Assembly (NCBI GenBank): GCA_019055375.1
Contig: JAHQIW010007237.1
Coordinates: 496,001 to 560,000 of the forward strand
Direction of reading: 5' to 3'
DNA length: 64,000 nucleotides
Source of the DNA: Parelaphostrongylus tenuis
Taxonomy: Eukaryota; Nematoda; Chromadorea; Rhabditida; Metastrongylidae
Shown in pieces: positions 24,682 to 32,304 of this stretch. The translations under genes and the position numbers were made by a program. The notes under the pieces are model-generated. The model was not told the origin of the DNA. It saw only the letters and a program-made list of their open reading frames with translations, and ran no database searches. Each line of letters starts with the position of its first letter. The stretch's first letter is position 1.

Positions 24682-27600
24682 CAAGAATTAAGAAATGCGC
24701 TAATGTGACTTCTAAAACTGAAGAAAATATAGTTATCAAAGTTGGTCTCAAGATCATGCTGAATGTTCTGGAACATTTTTCAGTATCTGGTGGGAATATC
24801 CATCTCAGATTGCTGTGGAGGTCACAGAAGATATGAACTTTCTGAATTTTAGGTTTAAAATAGTTCCTACGAGACGCCTTATATATTCTAAAATGTCCCT
24901 AATGATCAAATCCTTCATTCATGAACGTCACTAACAAGTTGTGCAAAAAGTGTGAGGATTTTAAGGTGGATGGTGTGTTATTCGGGCACATATCTGATAT
25001 TCTTGACCAAAAGCATGGATTTTGTTAACAAATACAAACATGATTTTTTTACCCAATATGTGGAGTATTGTGCAAAAACGTTTGCGTCAGCCGGGATTCG
25101 AACCCAGACCTCACTCTTTCCGGGAGCGTGTGCTAACCATTGCACTACAGACGCTCGTTCTTGCACAGCACTCTTATTTTACGCTACAACGCGTTGTCTG
25201 CCAACAGCCAACCGTCGAGGGTCTGGCGGGGCAGCCGCTATCGGCATTGAACCCACTTGTATTGACAGACATTGGATATCGATGATCAGTCTAAATTCTT
25301 TCTATTTTGACTGCCACTTGCAGTGGTATGATGTTATACTTATACCCAATATGTGGAGTACTGTGCAAAAACGTTTGCGTCAGCCGGGATTCGAACCCAG
25401 ACCTCACTCTTTCCGGGAGCGTATGCTAATCATTGCACTACAGAAAGAGTGAGATCTGGGTTCGAACCCCGGCTGACGCAAACGTTTTTGCAGAGTACTC
25501 CACATATTGGGTATAAGTATAACATCATACCACTGCAAGTGGCAGTCAAAATAGAAAGAATTTAGACTGATCATGATTTTTTTATTAGAATGAGACCCTC
25601 TCTACGCCAAATTTGAAACAAAATAATTCCAAAATTAGATATGTTGGACGTGTTGCTTTAAGGATGATGACCTGAATCTTTCCTACAAACCTGTACATAC
25701 TTTTTTTTTCTATATTGTGCGATGAGTAGAGGCAGAATCTCTTGTCTTTGTGGTCAGCTTACAAGCTTTTGCGGAAAAGAGAGAGGAAAAAATATGCTTG
25801 ATGGAGCCCAGGAATTCAGAATTTCCTCTGGATAGAATGGCGAAGCTCGTACTTCGCAGCTGAGATTCGCAAACTTTGGCTTTTTCTGAATTTTAATCAA
25901 TAAGATCTTGAGATGATCAAAGATGTGAAGGAACCAACTATCTCTCGATGTAGACGAGTCAGATTATTTTGAACGATCTATCATCACATTTTATTATGCG
26001 AATCTTAGCACTTCTAAACTCGAGTCGTCGCCTTGATTATACCCTCTGCAAAAATCATCGAATACTTTGCCTGTTGTCTTGACCATATCTTGAGAATTTC
26101 GTCTTCCTCATTGATGACGTAGGATGCTGCACAAATCTCTTCTCGATAGAACCCGGGCTAAGGCGTTCTGTGAAACGTTCGTTGACTAAGTGAGAGAGAG
26201 AGAGAGAGTGCTGGCGAGAGTCAGACCAAACCACCACCATATTTCCTTCCAATCTGCATCACTATCCAATCGGCTGTCATTCTCCCTAAATAATATATAC
26301 ATGACTTGTATACGCCACATGTGTTAGATTGATGTTTGAGTACGCAGCTGCAACTGATTTGCGAAAGCAGTCTCATTTTCATTCATAGGGCAAATGTTAT
26401 TCTTTCCGCAAACTTTTTTTTTGTCAATTCGTTTTAACACCAAGTATTTTCAGCCCCTTCGTGCGAAGCGACAGGTTTGTTGAACGGTTTATCAATGGTT
26501 CTCTAATGCCTTGCAGTTTTCTTTGCATTCTAATCAGCTTAGCTCACATAGCTTATTTTATGGACTAATCATCGTTTTTTTCTAATTGAACAAAAGTCTT
26601 AGCATGTTTTGCATTCACAGCTAGTTTGGTTTAGGGCTTTGGCCTCGCCTGCCTTCCAGTCGTTGTAATTGGCGGGACGTCGTCTTATGCTCAGTCTAAC
26701 CTACAGGTACCCTACTCACCTGGAACCTCGGTGTTCGTCGTGTGCCACGTAGGCTATACTTCTCAAGGTCCCATGTCTGCGTTGTGTGAAAATGGTGTTT
26801 GGACAGCTAATCTAGGTAAGAGTTTACATCACTCGGCAGTCCTTCTCCCTAGACAAAAATGAATACACTGTTGTTGAGTAAAGACCAAAACTTGCAGCCT
26901 TGGGTGGATTTAGAAGCAAGAAGCAGTACCTATGCCAACCAGACTCCTCATTTCCCTTTTTTTAGTCATGTATCTACTTCTCGGCTTTATCAGCAGACAC
27001 CTGATATTAGGAAGCTAGAAATTATGGTTTTGACCACTGATTAAGTACAAGTGGGTTCAATGTCTCATTGTGCTCCACAGATTATTTCCTTTGCTGGGTG
27101 ATTGGTGATAGAACCGACAGACTCAAACATGGCTAAAAGAAAAGCAAACAACGGTCAGTTGGTGTAGCAGACAATTGAAACTGAGTAAAAGCTAATAGCG
27201 GGTTCCAAAACGCAAAATTCCAAGTTTTGCTTACAGCTCAGCATTCAGTCGGTGTACTTCATATAGCACCCTGTCATAAATAAAGGCAGCTGATAAGAAG
27301 TTAAGCAAAACTATTGTTGTTTGTTATTTCATTATTTATTTTGGCTAATGACTGAGTCCATCACATACATCAAGTTATTCACAAAATTAAAGCAAATACG
27401 TTGTCGATCCTAATGCTTGCCTATCATTCTGAGTGCACAAGAACTACACAAGATTGAAGAACATGAATTGATTATTGCGAAAGACCAATCCAGTTTTACT
27501 ATCTGCACTATATTACGCGTGTTACGTGTCCTGAGGATCTCCTAATCACGAAATGTTGAAGACAGTAATTGATTTAGCAATCATTTTTCAGGTAACTGTG

Positions 27601-27691
27601 TCCTTCCTCCAGGTGCACTACCAGGTAGGAATGTTTGTTCATTTATAATGTTGCTTTGATTACTGAAGAGCAGATATGTATATATGTATAT

Positions 27692-27723
<32 letters not shown>

Positions 27724-30700
27724 CATATATATGCTTTGTAATTGAAAATAGTATGAGGACTCTTCACGTGTAAATGCAGTCTATATTTCAAGGCTTCGTT
27801 CATACTCTTCAAATGATCAAATCGTGTCTCTACAAAATAACGGAGCACTGAGAGTGGCGGTCATTTGAGCAGTATGAGAGGTGAATTGTGGGTTCACCAC
27901 TCGGCCGGTACCTTTTGTGAGCGGCCCGGACGCAATCCATATTACTCCTCTTTATTTCTATAATTCTTTCCTAGCGTTATTTTCAATGACATTACAAGCT
28001 AAAGTCACAAGCATGGAGTGACCTCTCCAACACGAGGAAATCAAATCCAGCTTACATAACATCGCACTATAGGTTTAGTTCATGTTCTGCTTTTACTCTG
28101 TAAGAGGAGATTATGCCGTTATCGAAATAAAGTTGATCAAGGGTTTCCATTTCCATACGTATGCTTCGTAACCAATCACACCACTCCATTAGTCACCAAA
28201 AGATGTTCTTCTATAGGGAAGGCGCTGGTAGGTTTGCATTTCCTTCAACGCCGTTCAGAGCTTTCCGTGATGAACAAAGGGATGAAAAATGAGGCAGGCC
28301 CCATATAACACAAAAACGTGTTTCAATTCTGGTTTCTCATCTGGCTTTGCCTTACCCAGAGCATTCGTTTGGAGATCCTAGTGTAAAGGCAAGTGACTGA
28401 ACGGGAGCTCGTGACGAGGATTTCTTCAGTCGATTTTCTCACAAATACGTCCAATATTTCGCTGTTCTAGAGTCCCTCGACGGAAATAAATTTTCGCTCA
28501 ATTACAAAATTTTATATCGGGCATGGCTTGGGGCCATAAAGAGGAGGATTTTGATGACACCGTACCTCAAAGCTGCGTCTCTTCTATTGCTAAATGTGAA
28601 ACTTCGGATCCGATTTTCTTCCACCGAAGATTATGGGCTTTGAGATGTTTATTGTGGAACACAAAAGGTCATTGTAGATTTTCCCATTATCAATTCTTAC
28701 ATGCTATTGCATACCAGCACGTTGTTCATTCCAATATTGTACATTGCCTTCATCATTTATAAGAGCACTCAATCTTGCACAAGGATACTGCAGTACATGG
28801 GAATTTGGCCTTCTTCGTAGATGGTTCTGCATACGGGCCAAGTGAAATAACGCGCAGATTCTGTTATGTGCAAAACCGCAGCTAGGTTTTCATCGGTCTT
28901 TCTTAGTTAGTGGGAGCTTTTCTTAAAAGAATATGGTTCTAGTCTGCCGACAACGGCGGAAATGGTGTCGCGGTTGCTTCGAAAAAGACTCGAAAGGACT
29001 TCTTTACATCAATCACTAATAACTAAATCGGCTGTCAAAGCTCAACGCAGTTGTCTTTATTCATCAACATAACCTTAGATTAAAAGAAAAAACTCTAATG
29101 ATGGCAGTGCTGTCACGACTTCAAAGTTATTTCATAGTAACAAAATCAGCTTCCACGAATGAATAAAGCACTAGCGAATAGCAATATCTCATGTGGAAAT
29201 TGAATAGCGGATGAAATATTTCCCTACAAGTAGAGAGTGCCATAAGAGGTCAAATGAAGCACGGAAAATTAGCAGTACAATGAATACGTCAAGCGATTTT
29301 CACTACTACAAGGTCTAAAGCCACCAATTCGCTGTTGTAAAGCATTGCTTTGTAAAGAACTTAATTGAAGCATGCTGGTGCCGAGTAATGCTATGGTATT
29401 TGCAAAATCCGACTGTCCAATTAATATGCCAGAAAATCATTTTTGAGCCATGCATGTCATGTGGTCTGTTAAACATGGGCTGACTTATAAAGCCCGATAC
29501 ACGTGTTTCGATCTTACGATCTCGTCAGTCGGGCGGTTACCCATTCTCGTCCTCTGCTAATCTGTGTGAGTGCCCACACTAAAAGTTAGCGACGACGGAT
29601 GTTCTACACTCTATGTCCAGTGAAATTGCCTCCGAACACAGAGCGTCGTACACTACCGCAGAGATCAGCAAAGGACAAGAAAGGGTAACTGCCCGACTGA
29701 CGAGATCGTAAGATTGAATCACGTGTATTGGGCTCTATAAGTCAGTCCATCTTTAACAGACCACACGACATGCGTGGCTCAAAAATGATTCTCTGGCATA
29801 TAAAAATTTGAGCTATGGTCTTAAGAAAACACTCGAAACGAAAGATATGTCCAATTAATGTTATACAGCGACCAATCTGCCAACGATCTGTTAACGATAG
29901 GGACTTTGGTGCTGATGAACTAACTCATTTTACATGAGAAAAAAGACATTCTGCTTAACCCTCACAGTCACACAGCGTAGCGCTTTTGTTTTTCGATCTG
30001 CGCTTTGTACCTGTTGGATCGTCAGCGTTGAACTCCCAGAATGGAATTTGGACGCCGACGTATGGCACATACAGTGTCAAAAATTATCCATTAATATGCC
30101 AAATAATCACTTTTGAGCCAGGCATGTCATGTGGTCTGTTATATGGACTGACCTGCAGAGCCCGATACACGTATTTCGACCTTGACAGTCTCATCAGTCG
30201 GGCGGTATTCTTTCTCGTCTTTTGCCAATCCTATGTGGGTGTTCCAGTCCCCACAGTAAGAGTTAGCGACAACGAACACTTTACTCTGTAAATTTAGTGA
30301 AATTATCACTGTGCAGACAGTGTTGTACACTCGATTGTTCACGGCTAGTGTACCTAATAAATCATATCTTATCCATTAATAGCATTCGTTTGATTGCCCA
30401 GCACCCTCAGGTGATCAATAACGAAATTTTCACGGAACCCTCTAGCCTCGCTATCTTCGAGATTGCGAGGAAATGTACTCAACCAGTATTCTAGGACGTT
30501 CGTGGAGAAGTAAAATCTTCAATCAAACCAATGGTGAGAATACCACATTCCGCCAACGCAGAGAAAAAAAAGATATGGATGTAAAGTGATTTACACAAAA
30601 ATTGAAGATTTTCTATCGTTCAGGAAGCAGAAAGAAAATTTTTTGAACACTCGAAACACAACAACTTCAACCATTTTTTCCGCTGATAAATTTCAATTAC

Positions 30701-31617
30701 AATGCTGTAGACACCGATCATGCGTGGACGCATATTTATCAAGTCCTCTGATGGACGTTTGCTAAAGAAGCCCGTTATTCCCATGAAGTCGTCTGTATAC
30801 TAGCAATCCTTTATGATGAATCAAACTCTCAAAATGATTGAAAAGAATTTTTTAAATTCAACCTCCTCTAGCGGTGGTATGAACTTTCAAATATACCTTT
30901 GATGTTGTAGAGTGATATGCAAGACTTTCGCGTCAGGCGGAACTCGAACCCACATCTCACTCAATTCAGGAACGCGTGCTCTAACCCGTTGCAGTACTGA
31001 CGCCCAGTTTCCACACCACTTTTTCTGCGCTTCTACTTGTGTTCTCTGTCGAAGGCCAACTACCCGAGCCAGGGCGTAGACGGTGATAGACGCGGAGATA
31101 GACGCGTTATAGCGTACAAAAAGTGCTGTGCAAACTGAGCGTCAGTAGTACAACTGGTTAGAGCACGCGCTCCCGGATTGAGTGGGATGTGGGTTCGAGT
31201 CCCGTCTGACGCGAAAGTTTTGCATATCACCTTACATCAAAGTCTCATAATGTATAGAAACTCAAAATTGCGACTCAAATGCACATTACTCAACGCAGTT
31301 CCGTTGCTAAATATGAACATTGAAGGAAGATGTTTGACTTTGATGAGAACATGCTTTCAGGTGCTTCAGCGCTCGGTTGTCCAGCAATGTTGTCACCACT
31401 TGGGGGTACAATATCCTATTCGAGTGGCAGCACGTTGGGCCCCTTTGATTCAGGAGCAGCCGCCACACTCAGATGTAATTACGGTTTACCCCTAGGTAAA
31501 AAATATTTGATATCTTTTTTTTCTCTTCATTGTAAGATCACGTGGTATTTAGGATCTTCCGTGAGTACTTGTTTGAATGGTCAGTGGTCGCCTTCTGCAT
31601 TGGGGACATGCTATTGA
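19794..31617 (+). CDS. Gene 2: secreted protein with N-terminal nematode domain and three sushi modules
   Basis: Eleven exons join in phase to 1170 nt: 19794-19887, 20762-20843, 21183-21292, 21372-21518, 21835-21989, 24345-24491, 26454-26474, 26635-26815, 27592-27624, 31361-31495 and 31553-31617. They encode 389 residues. Residues 1-16 are a signal peptide (MIPILLTLSNIFSHVQ). Residues 17-185 form a cysteine-containing region conserved with gene 3. Part of it (GACGAQLPLFRF...FPGYSKEEKVFCYGW) loosely resembles the DUF5648-type beta-trefoil repeat of nematode secreted proteins; this is a weak assignment. Sushi modules lie at about 186-243, 258-315 and 330-388, with a basic linker PLRAKRQ at 246-252. 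Compared with gene 3, the half-sushi exons corresponding to 50900-51694 and 57289-57754 are absent or decayed, yet the remaining exons rejoin in frame. The role is probably extracellular binding; the partner is unknown. It could be a decaying gene, but the open frame argues for function. Confidence 0.72.
19888..20761 (+). other. Gene 2 intron 1
   Basis: No exon or recognised repeat. Ends in the TTAAG acceptor shared with gene 3. Confidence 0.6.
20762..20843 (+). CDS. Gene 2 exon 2: N-terminal domain
   Basis: It starts after GAATTAAG, the same TTAAG acceptor as the gene 3 counterpart at 47485. It reads ATVWTRNFNGSSLYRIFNN and ends in phase 2 before GTAAGG. Gene 3 has AVTVWTREVNGSALYRI, so the frame is supported by conservation. 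Confidence 0.75.
21183..21292 (+). CDS. Gene 2 exon 3: N-terminal domain
   Basis: A 110-bp exon after GTTTAG and before GTGAGT. It encodes VTVLLARSPGQCTLGPCTLA. The string LLARSPGQCTLGPC is identical in gene 3, where many codons differ only at silent positions. Confidence 0.82.
21372..21518 (+). CDS. Gene 2 exon 4: N-terminal domain
   Basis: The acceptor is TTTTCAG and the donor GTAACG; 147 bp, phase 1 at both ends. It encodes FYCARYYGACGAQLPLFRF and FTKGSGSSI, nearly the same as gene 3 exon 48933-49079 of equal length. Confidence 0.85.
   Translation, partial: KSPLSWRTCPALRIASLISGTHSIAHGTTAPVVHSSHYSDSQKDLAHQ
21835..21989 (+). CDS. Gene 2 exon 5: end of N-terminal domain and first half of the hybrid sushi
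   Basis: A 155-bp exon after TTTCAG, ending in phase 0 before GTTTGG. It encodes YAYSPEPDASFPGYSKEEK and FCYGW, then the sushi start CMPLNSVANGK. It matches gene 3 exon 49750-49904. Confidence 0.85.
22915..23165. repeat. Dispersed repeat of unknown kind
   Basis: It shares a diverged alignment with 26000-26190 in the next intron (ATGC-ATTCTAGC-TTTCGAG, then TCTTGAGAAT, then ATTCGTTGAYT) and partly with 38060-38190. A minus-strand frame stays open here but is not recognised as any family. Confidence 0.4.
24050..24133 (+). pseudogene. Decayed sushi half-exon
   Basis: Corresponds to the 3' part of gene 3 exon 51525-51694. AAGCACCGTACCTGCTAT matches the K-H-G-I-C-Y codons, but the next codon is TAA (24074-24076) and the following C1 codon TGT has become GAT. 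Skipping it leaves the gene 2 frame intact. Confidence 0.65.
24345..24491 (+). CDS. Gene 2 exon 6: second half of the hybrid sushi
   Basis: A 147-bp exon, phase 0 at both ends, after TTTAG and before GTGAGA. It encodes INYSTMEPYKPSTTATMTC, LRCTENGWLP and FGVCRM. In gene 3 its counterpart (52043-52189) completes the third sushi; here it is the natural partner of exon 5. Confidence 0.82.
24625..24680. repeat. (TA)28 microsatellite
   Basis: A pure TA tract of 56 bp in gene 2 intron 6. Gene 3 lacks it in the matching position (about 52340). Confidence 0.97.
25051..25281. repeat. tRNA-like foldback element, left arm and middle
   Basis: It starts ACCCAATATGTGGAGTATTG and carries a well-formed tRNA-like unit on the minus strand. 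A middle segment with TTGAACCCACTTGTATTGAC follows and is shared with the copy at 36969-37339. It is continuous with the large hairpin at 25282-25574. Confidence 0.6.
25084..25154 (-). repeat. tRNA-like cloverleaf (71 nt), probably not a functional tRNA
   Basis: The minus strand folds as acceptor GCGTCTG/CTGACGC (one mismatch), D-arm GTGC-AATGGTTA-GCAC, anticodon arm CGCTC-CCGGAAA-GAGTG, a 4-nt variable loop, and T-arm CTGGG-TTCGAAT-CCCGG. Position 33 is C instead of the invariant U, and a GGA (Ser) anticodon does not fit the short variable loop. It is therefore read as a repeat-borne tRNA mimic. Confidence 0.65.
25282..25574. repeat. Near-perfect 131-bp hairpin with tRNA-like arms
   Basis: Arms 25282-25412 and 25444-25574 are reverse complements with only a few mismatches and enclose a 31-nt loop. 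The arms start ATGATCAGTCTAAATTC and include most of the T-arm side of the tRNA-like unit. It lies in gene 2 intron 6, so the pre-mRNA would contain a long double-stranded RNA. Confidence 0.85.
26000..26190. repeat. Dispersed repeat of unknown kind, second copy
   Basis: A diverged relative of 22915-23165, see there. It abuts the (GA)n tract. Confidence 0.35.
26191..26209. repeat. (GA)n microsatellite
   Basis: A short GAGAGA tract of about 18 bp. Confidence 0.9.
26454..26474 (+). CDS. Gene 2 microexon 7 (21 nt): basic linker
   Basis: It lies between TATTTTCAG and GTTTGT and is in phase 0 at both ends. It encodes PLRAKRQ between two sushi modules. Gene 3 has a 21-nt counterpart at 55634-55654 encoding SSRVQRQ. 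RAKR fits the furin-type R-x-K/R-R pattern. Another frame (PSCEAT) looks like a sushi start but fits neither neighbour's phase. Confidence 0.6.
26635..26815 (+). CDS. Gene 2 exon 8: sushi module 2, C1 to C3
   Basis: It follows GGTTTAG, starts in phase 0 and ends in phase 1 before GTAAGA. It encodes LACLPVVVIGGTSSYAQS, TSVFVVCHVGYTSQ and ALCENGVWTANL. It is paralogous to 55814-55997, which is one codon longer. Confidence 0.83.
26816..27591 (+). other. Gene 2 intron 8
   Basis: No exon or recognised repeat. The gene 3 counterpart (55998-56306) is much shorter. Confidence 0.5.
27592..27624 (+). CDS. Gene 2 exon 9 (33 nt): fourth cysteine of sushi 2
   Basis: It follows TTTTTCAG and precedes GTAGGA. 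It encodes NCVLPPGALP and is in phase 1 at both ends. The cysteine completes LG-N-C. Gene 3 has the same 33-nt exon at 56307-56339 (TCVLSPAAVQ). Confidence 0.75.
27676..27735. repeat. Interrupted (TA)n tract
   Basis: TATGTATATATG and ATATATAT runs in gene 2 intron 9. Confidence 0.85.
29492..29534 (-). ncRNA. Type I hammerhead ribozyme, intact core
   Basis: On the minus strand, 5' to 3': stem I strand GCCCGA; CUGACGA; stem II GAUC with GUAA tetraloop and GAUC; GAAA; minimal stem III C-ACGU-G; U-A; then the stem I partner UCGGGC. Stem I is a perfect 6 bp, stem II a perfect 4 bp with a GNRA loop. The cleavage triplet is GUA, which satisfies the NUH rule. Predicted cleavage falls between the bases opposite 29498 and 29497. 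The very short stem III is typical of retroelement-associated hammerheads in animals, which often act as dimers. Confidence 0.75.
29691..29733 (+). ncRNA. Hammerhead motif with broken GAAA box
   Basis: GCCCGA, CUGACGA, stem II GAUC-GUAA-GAUU, then GAAU in place of GAAA, then C-ACGU-G, UA and UUGGGC. Stem I keeps six pairs (one G-U). The A to U change at position 15.1 of the core should abolish or strongly reduce cleavage. Confidence 0.6.
29966..30080 (+). pseudogene. Sushi half-exon with all cysteines lost
   Basis: Aligned codon by codon with gene 3 exon 57628-57754, the frame stays open and QNGIWTPTYGTY is still readable. The codons for C2, C3 and C4 are now TTC (29992-29994), TCC (30034-30036) and TAC (30070-30072): Phe, Ser and Tyr. 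No acceptor-like AG sits in the right place and the matching first half is not found, so gene 2 most likely splices past it. Confidence 0.7.
30094..30345. mobile_element. Hammerhead-bearing foldback element, copy 3 (left part)
   Basis: It begins TTAATATGCCAAATAATCAC and GAGCCAGGCATG like copy 2, and continues through the middle segment with AGAGTTAGCGACAACGAACA to TTGTACACTCGAT. The right arm is missing. Confidence 0.65.
30160..30203 (-). ncRNA. Type I hammerhead ribozyme, near-intact core
   Basis: Minus strand: GCCCGA, CUGAUGA, stem II GACU with loop GUCAA and GGUC (4 pairs, one U-G), GAAA, U-ACGU-G as minimal stem III, UA, then UCGGGC. Stem I is a perfect 6 bp. Stem II differs from copy 2 but still pairs, which supports selection for structure. 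Confidence 0.7.
30898..31243. mobile_element. tRNA-like foldback element, full length
   Basis: The ends are TTTGATGTTGTAGAGTGATAT and the inverse of AACTTTGATGTAAGG-type sequence. A 74-nt tRNA-like unit sits in each arm: 30930-31003 on the minus strand and 31139-31212 on the plus strand. The middle (about 31005-31135) carries no gene. The element is about 346 bp, similar in size to the hammerhead foldbacks, but it is unrelated in sequence. Confidence 0.65.
31139..31212 (+). repeat. tRNA-like cloverleaf (74 nt)
   Basis: Perfect 7-bp acceptor GCGTCAG/CTGACGC. The A-box region is AGTACAACTGGTTAGAGC, the anticodon arm CGCTC-CCGGATT-GAGTG, and the T-arm GTGGG-TTCGAGT-CCCGT. Base 33 is again C rather than U. 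Pol III box B (GGTTCGAGTCC) is intact, so transcription is possible even if tRNA function is not. Confidence 0.6.
31361..31495 (+). CDS. Gene 2 exon 10: first half of last sushi
   Basis: It follows GCTTTCAG and precedes GTAAAA; 135 bp, phase 1 at both ends. It encodes LGCPAMLSPLGGTISYSSG and AAATLRCNYGLPLG. Confidence 0.84.
   Translation: MLQRSVVQQCCHHLGVQYPIRVAARWAPLIQEQPPHSDVITVYP
31553..31617 (+). CDS. Gene 2 terminal coding exon
   Basis: It follows a 57-bp intron (acceptor ATTTAG). It encodes VSTCLNGQWSPSALGTCY and then TGA at 31615-31617. TCCAG followed by GTAAGT comes directly after the stop, the same arrangement as in gene 1. Confidence 0.8.
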
Positions 31618-32304
31618 TCCAGGTAAGTCAGACTTCTAATTTTGTTCTCTTAACCCTTCCGCGATGATGCGCGTTGAGTTTGATATTCACTCTGGCTGGT
31701 TCTTATCACGCAGTAATTTCTATACACAAATTTCCACTAATTGTTTATACGGATCTTTCTTCGCTCGCTTGTTGTCATCATGGATGACTTGTCGAGCAAA
31801 TCCACTGCGTTCTGGCCTAGGTAGTCGTTCTCAATGCCCTAATCCTAGAGAAAAGCCCTTCCCGAACGAGAAAACTTGTGTGCTTCAATTCAACAGAGGA
31901 TCTTTTAGTACATGCGCAGCAAAACCAAGAATCTGGACACACTCCGTTGTTATTAAAGATGGTATATCAGTGAGGAGACTTCTATAAAAGTGTTAGTGGT
32001 GTACAGAAGGCCTATGCATTATCAAAGTGCTCATCCAGTACATCATAGGAAAAAATTAACTATTCCAGCATATTTCATAATTGTCATCTGAGGCAATATG
32101 TCATGTGGTCTGTCAATGGACTCTTGTGCAGCCCGATACACACGTATTCAGATAATATTAGAATTTGAGCGTGGCCTTAAAAAAAACACTTGAAACGCAA
32201 AATGTAATATATTCTATAATACCAGCCAAGAGCAATCGAGTGTAAAAAACTGCCCTTCTGATTTTGTTTTTCACTTGATGGCAGTGTAGTGTAAATCGTT
32301 CTGA

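Larger units (their letters stand above)
29424..29802. mobile_element. Hammerhead-bearing foldback element, copy 2 (full length)
   Basis: A 379-bp element with inverted ends ATATGCCAGAAAATCATTTT and AAAATGATTCTCTGGCATAT, and the inner string CATGTGGTCTGTTA and its inverse. The left arm has an intact hammerhead on the minus strand (29492-29534). The right arm has a mutated one on the plus strand (29691-29733). The middle carries AGTTAGCGACGACGGATG, which recurs in other copies. No protein is encoded. Confidence 0.75.
27625..31360 (+). other. Gene 2 intron 9 of 3.7 kb
   Basis: Holds an interrupted TA tract, hammerhead foldbacks at 29424-29802 and 30094-30345, a decayed sushi exon at 29966-30080 and a tRNA-like foldback at 30898-31243. 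The stretch at 27740-29420 shows no gene; a weak class II tRNA-like piece with CACTCGGCCGG is at 27890-27915. Confidence 0.55.

Noticed and set aside
25084..25154. Functional tRNA gene
   Set aside because: C at position 33, a Ser-type anticodon without the long variable arm, and placement inside a dispersed foldback family argue for a tRNA-like repeat.
24952..25565. Overlapping open frames of up to 166 codons
   Set aside because: They run across tRNA-like foldback units; the repeated FASAGIRTQTSLFPG strings come from the B-box region of the repeat.
26454..26500. Alternative reading PSCEATGLLNG as a sushi start
   Set aside because: Although sushi-like and present in both paralogues, it needs phase 1, whereas the preceding exon ends and the following exon starts in phase 0; both run into a TAA soon after the donor site.
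30139..30342. Minus-strand GDWNTHIG resembling an endonuclease motif
   Set aside because: It lies inside the hammerhead foldback, only one motif fits, and the rest of the frame has no endonuclease features.
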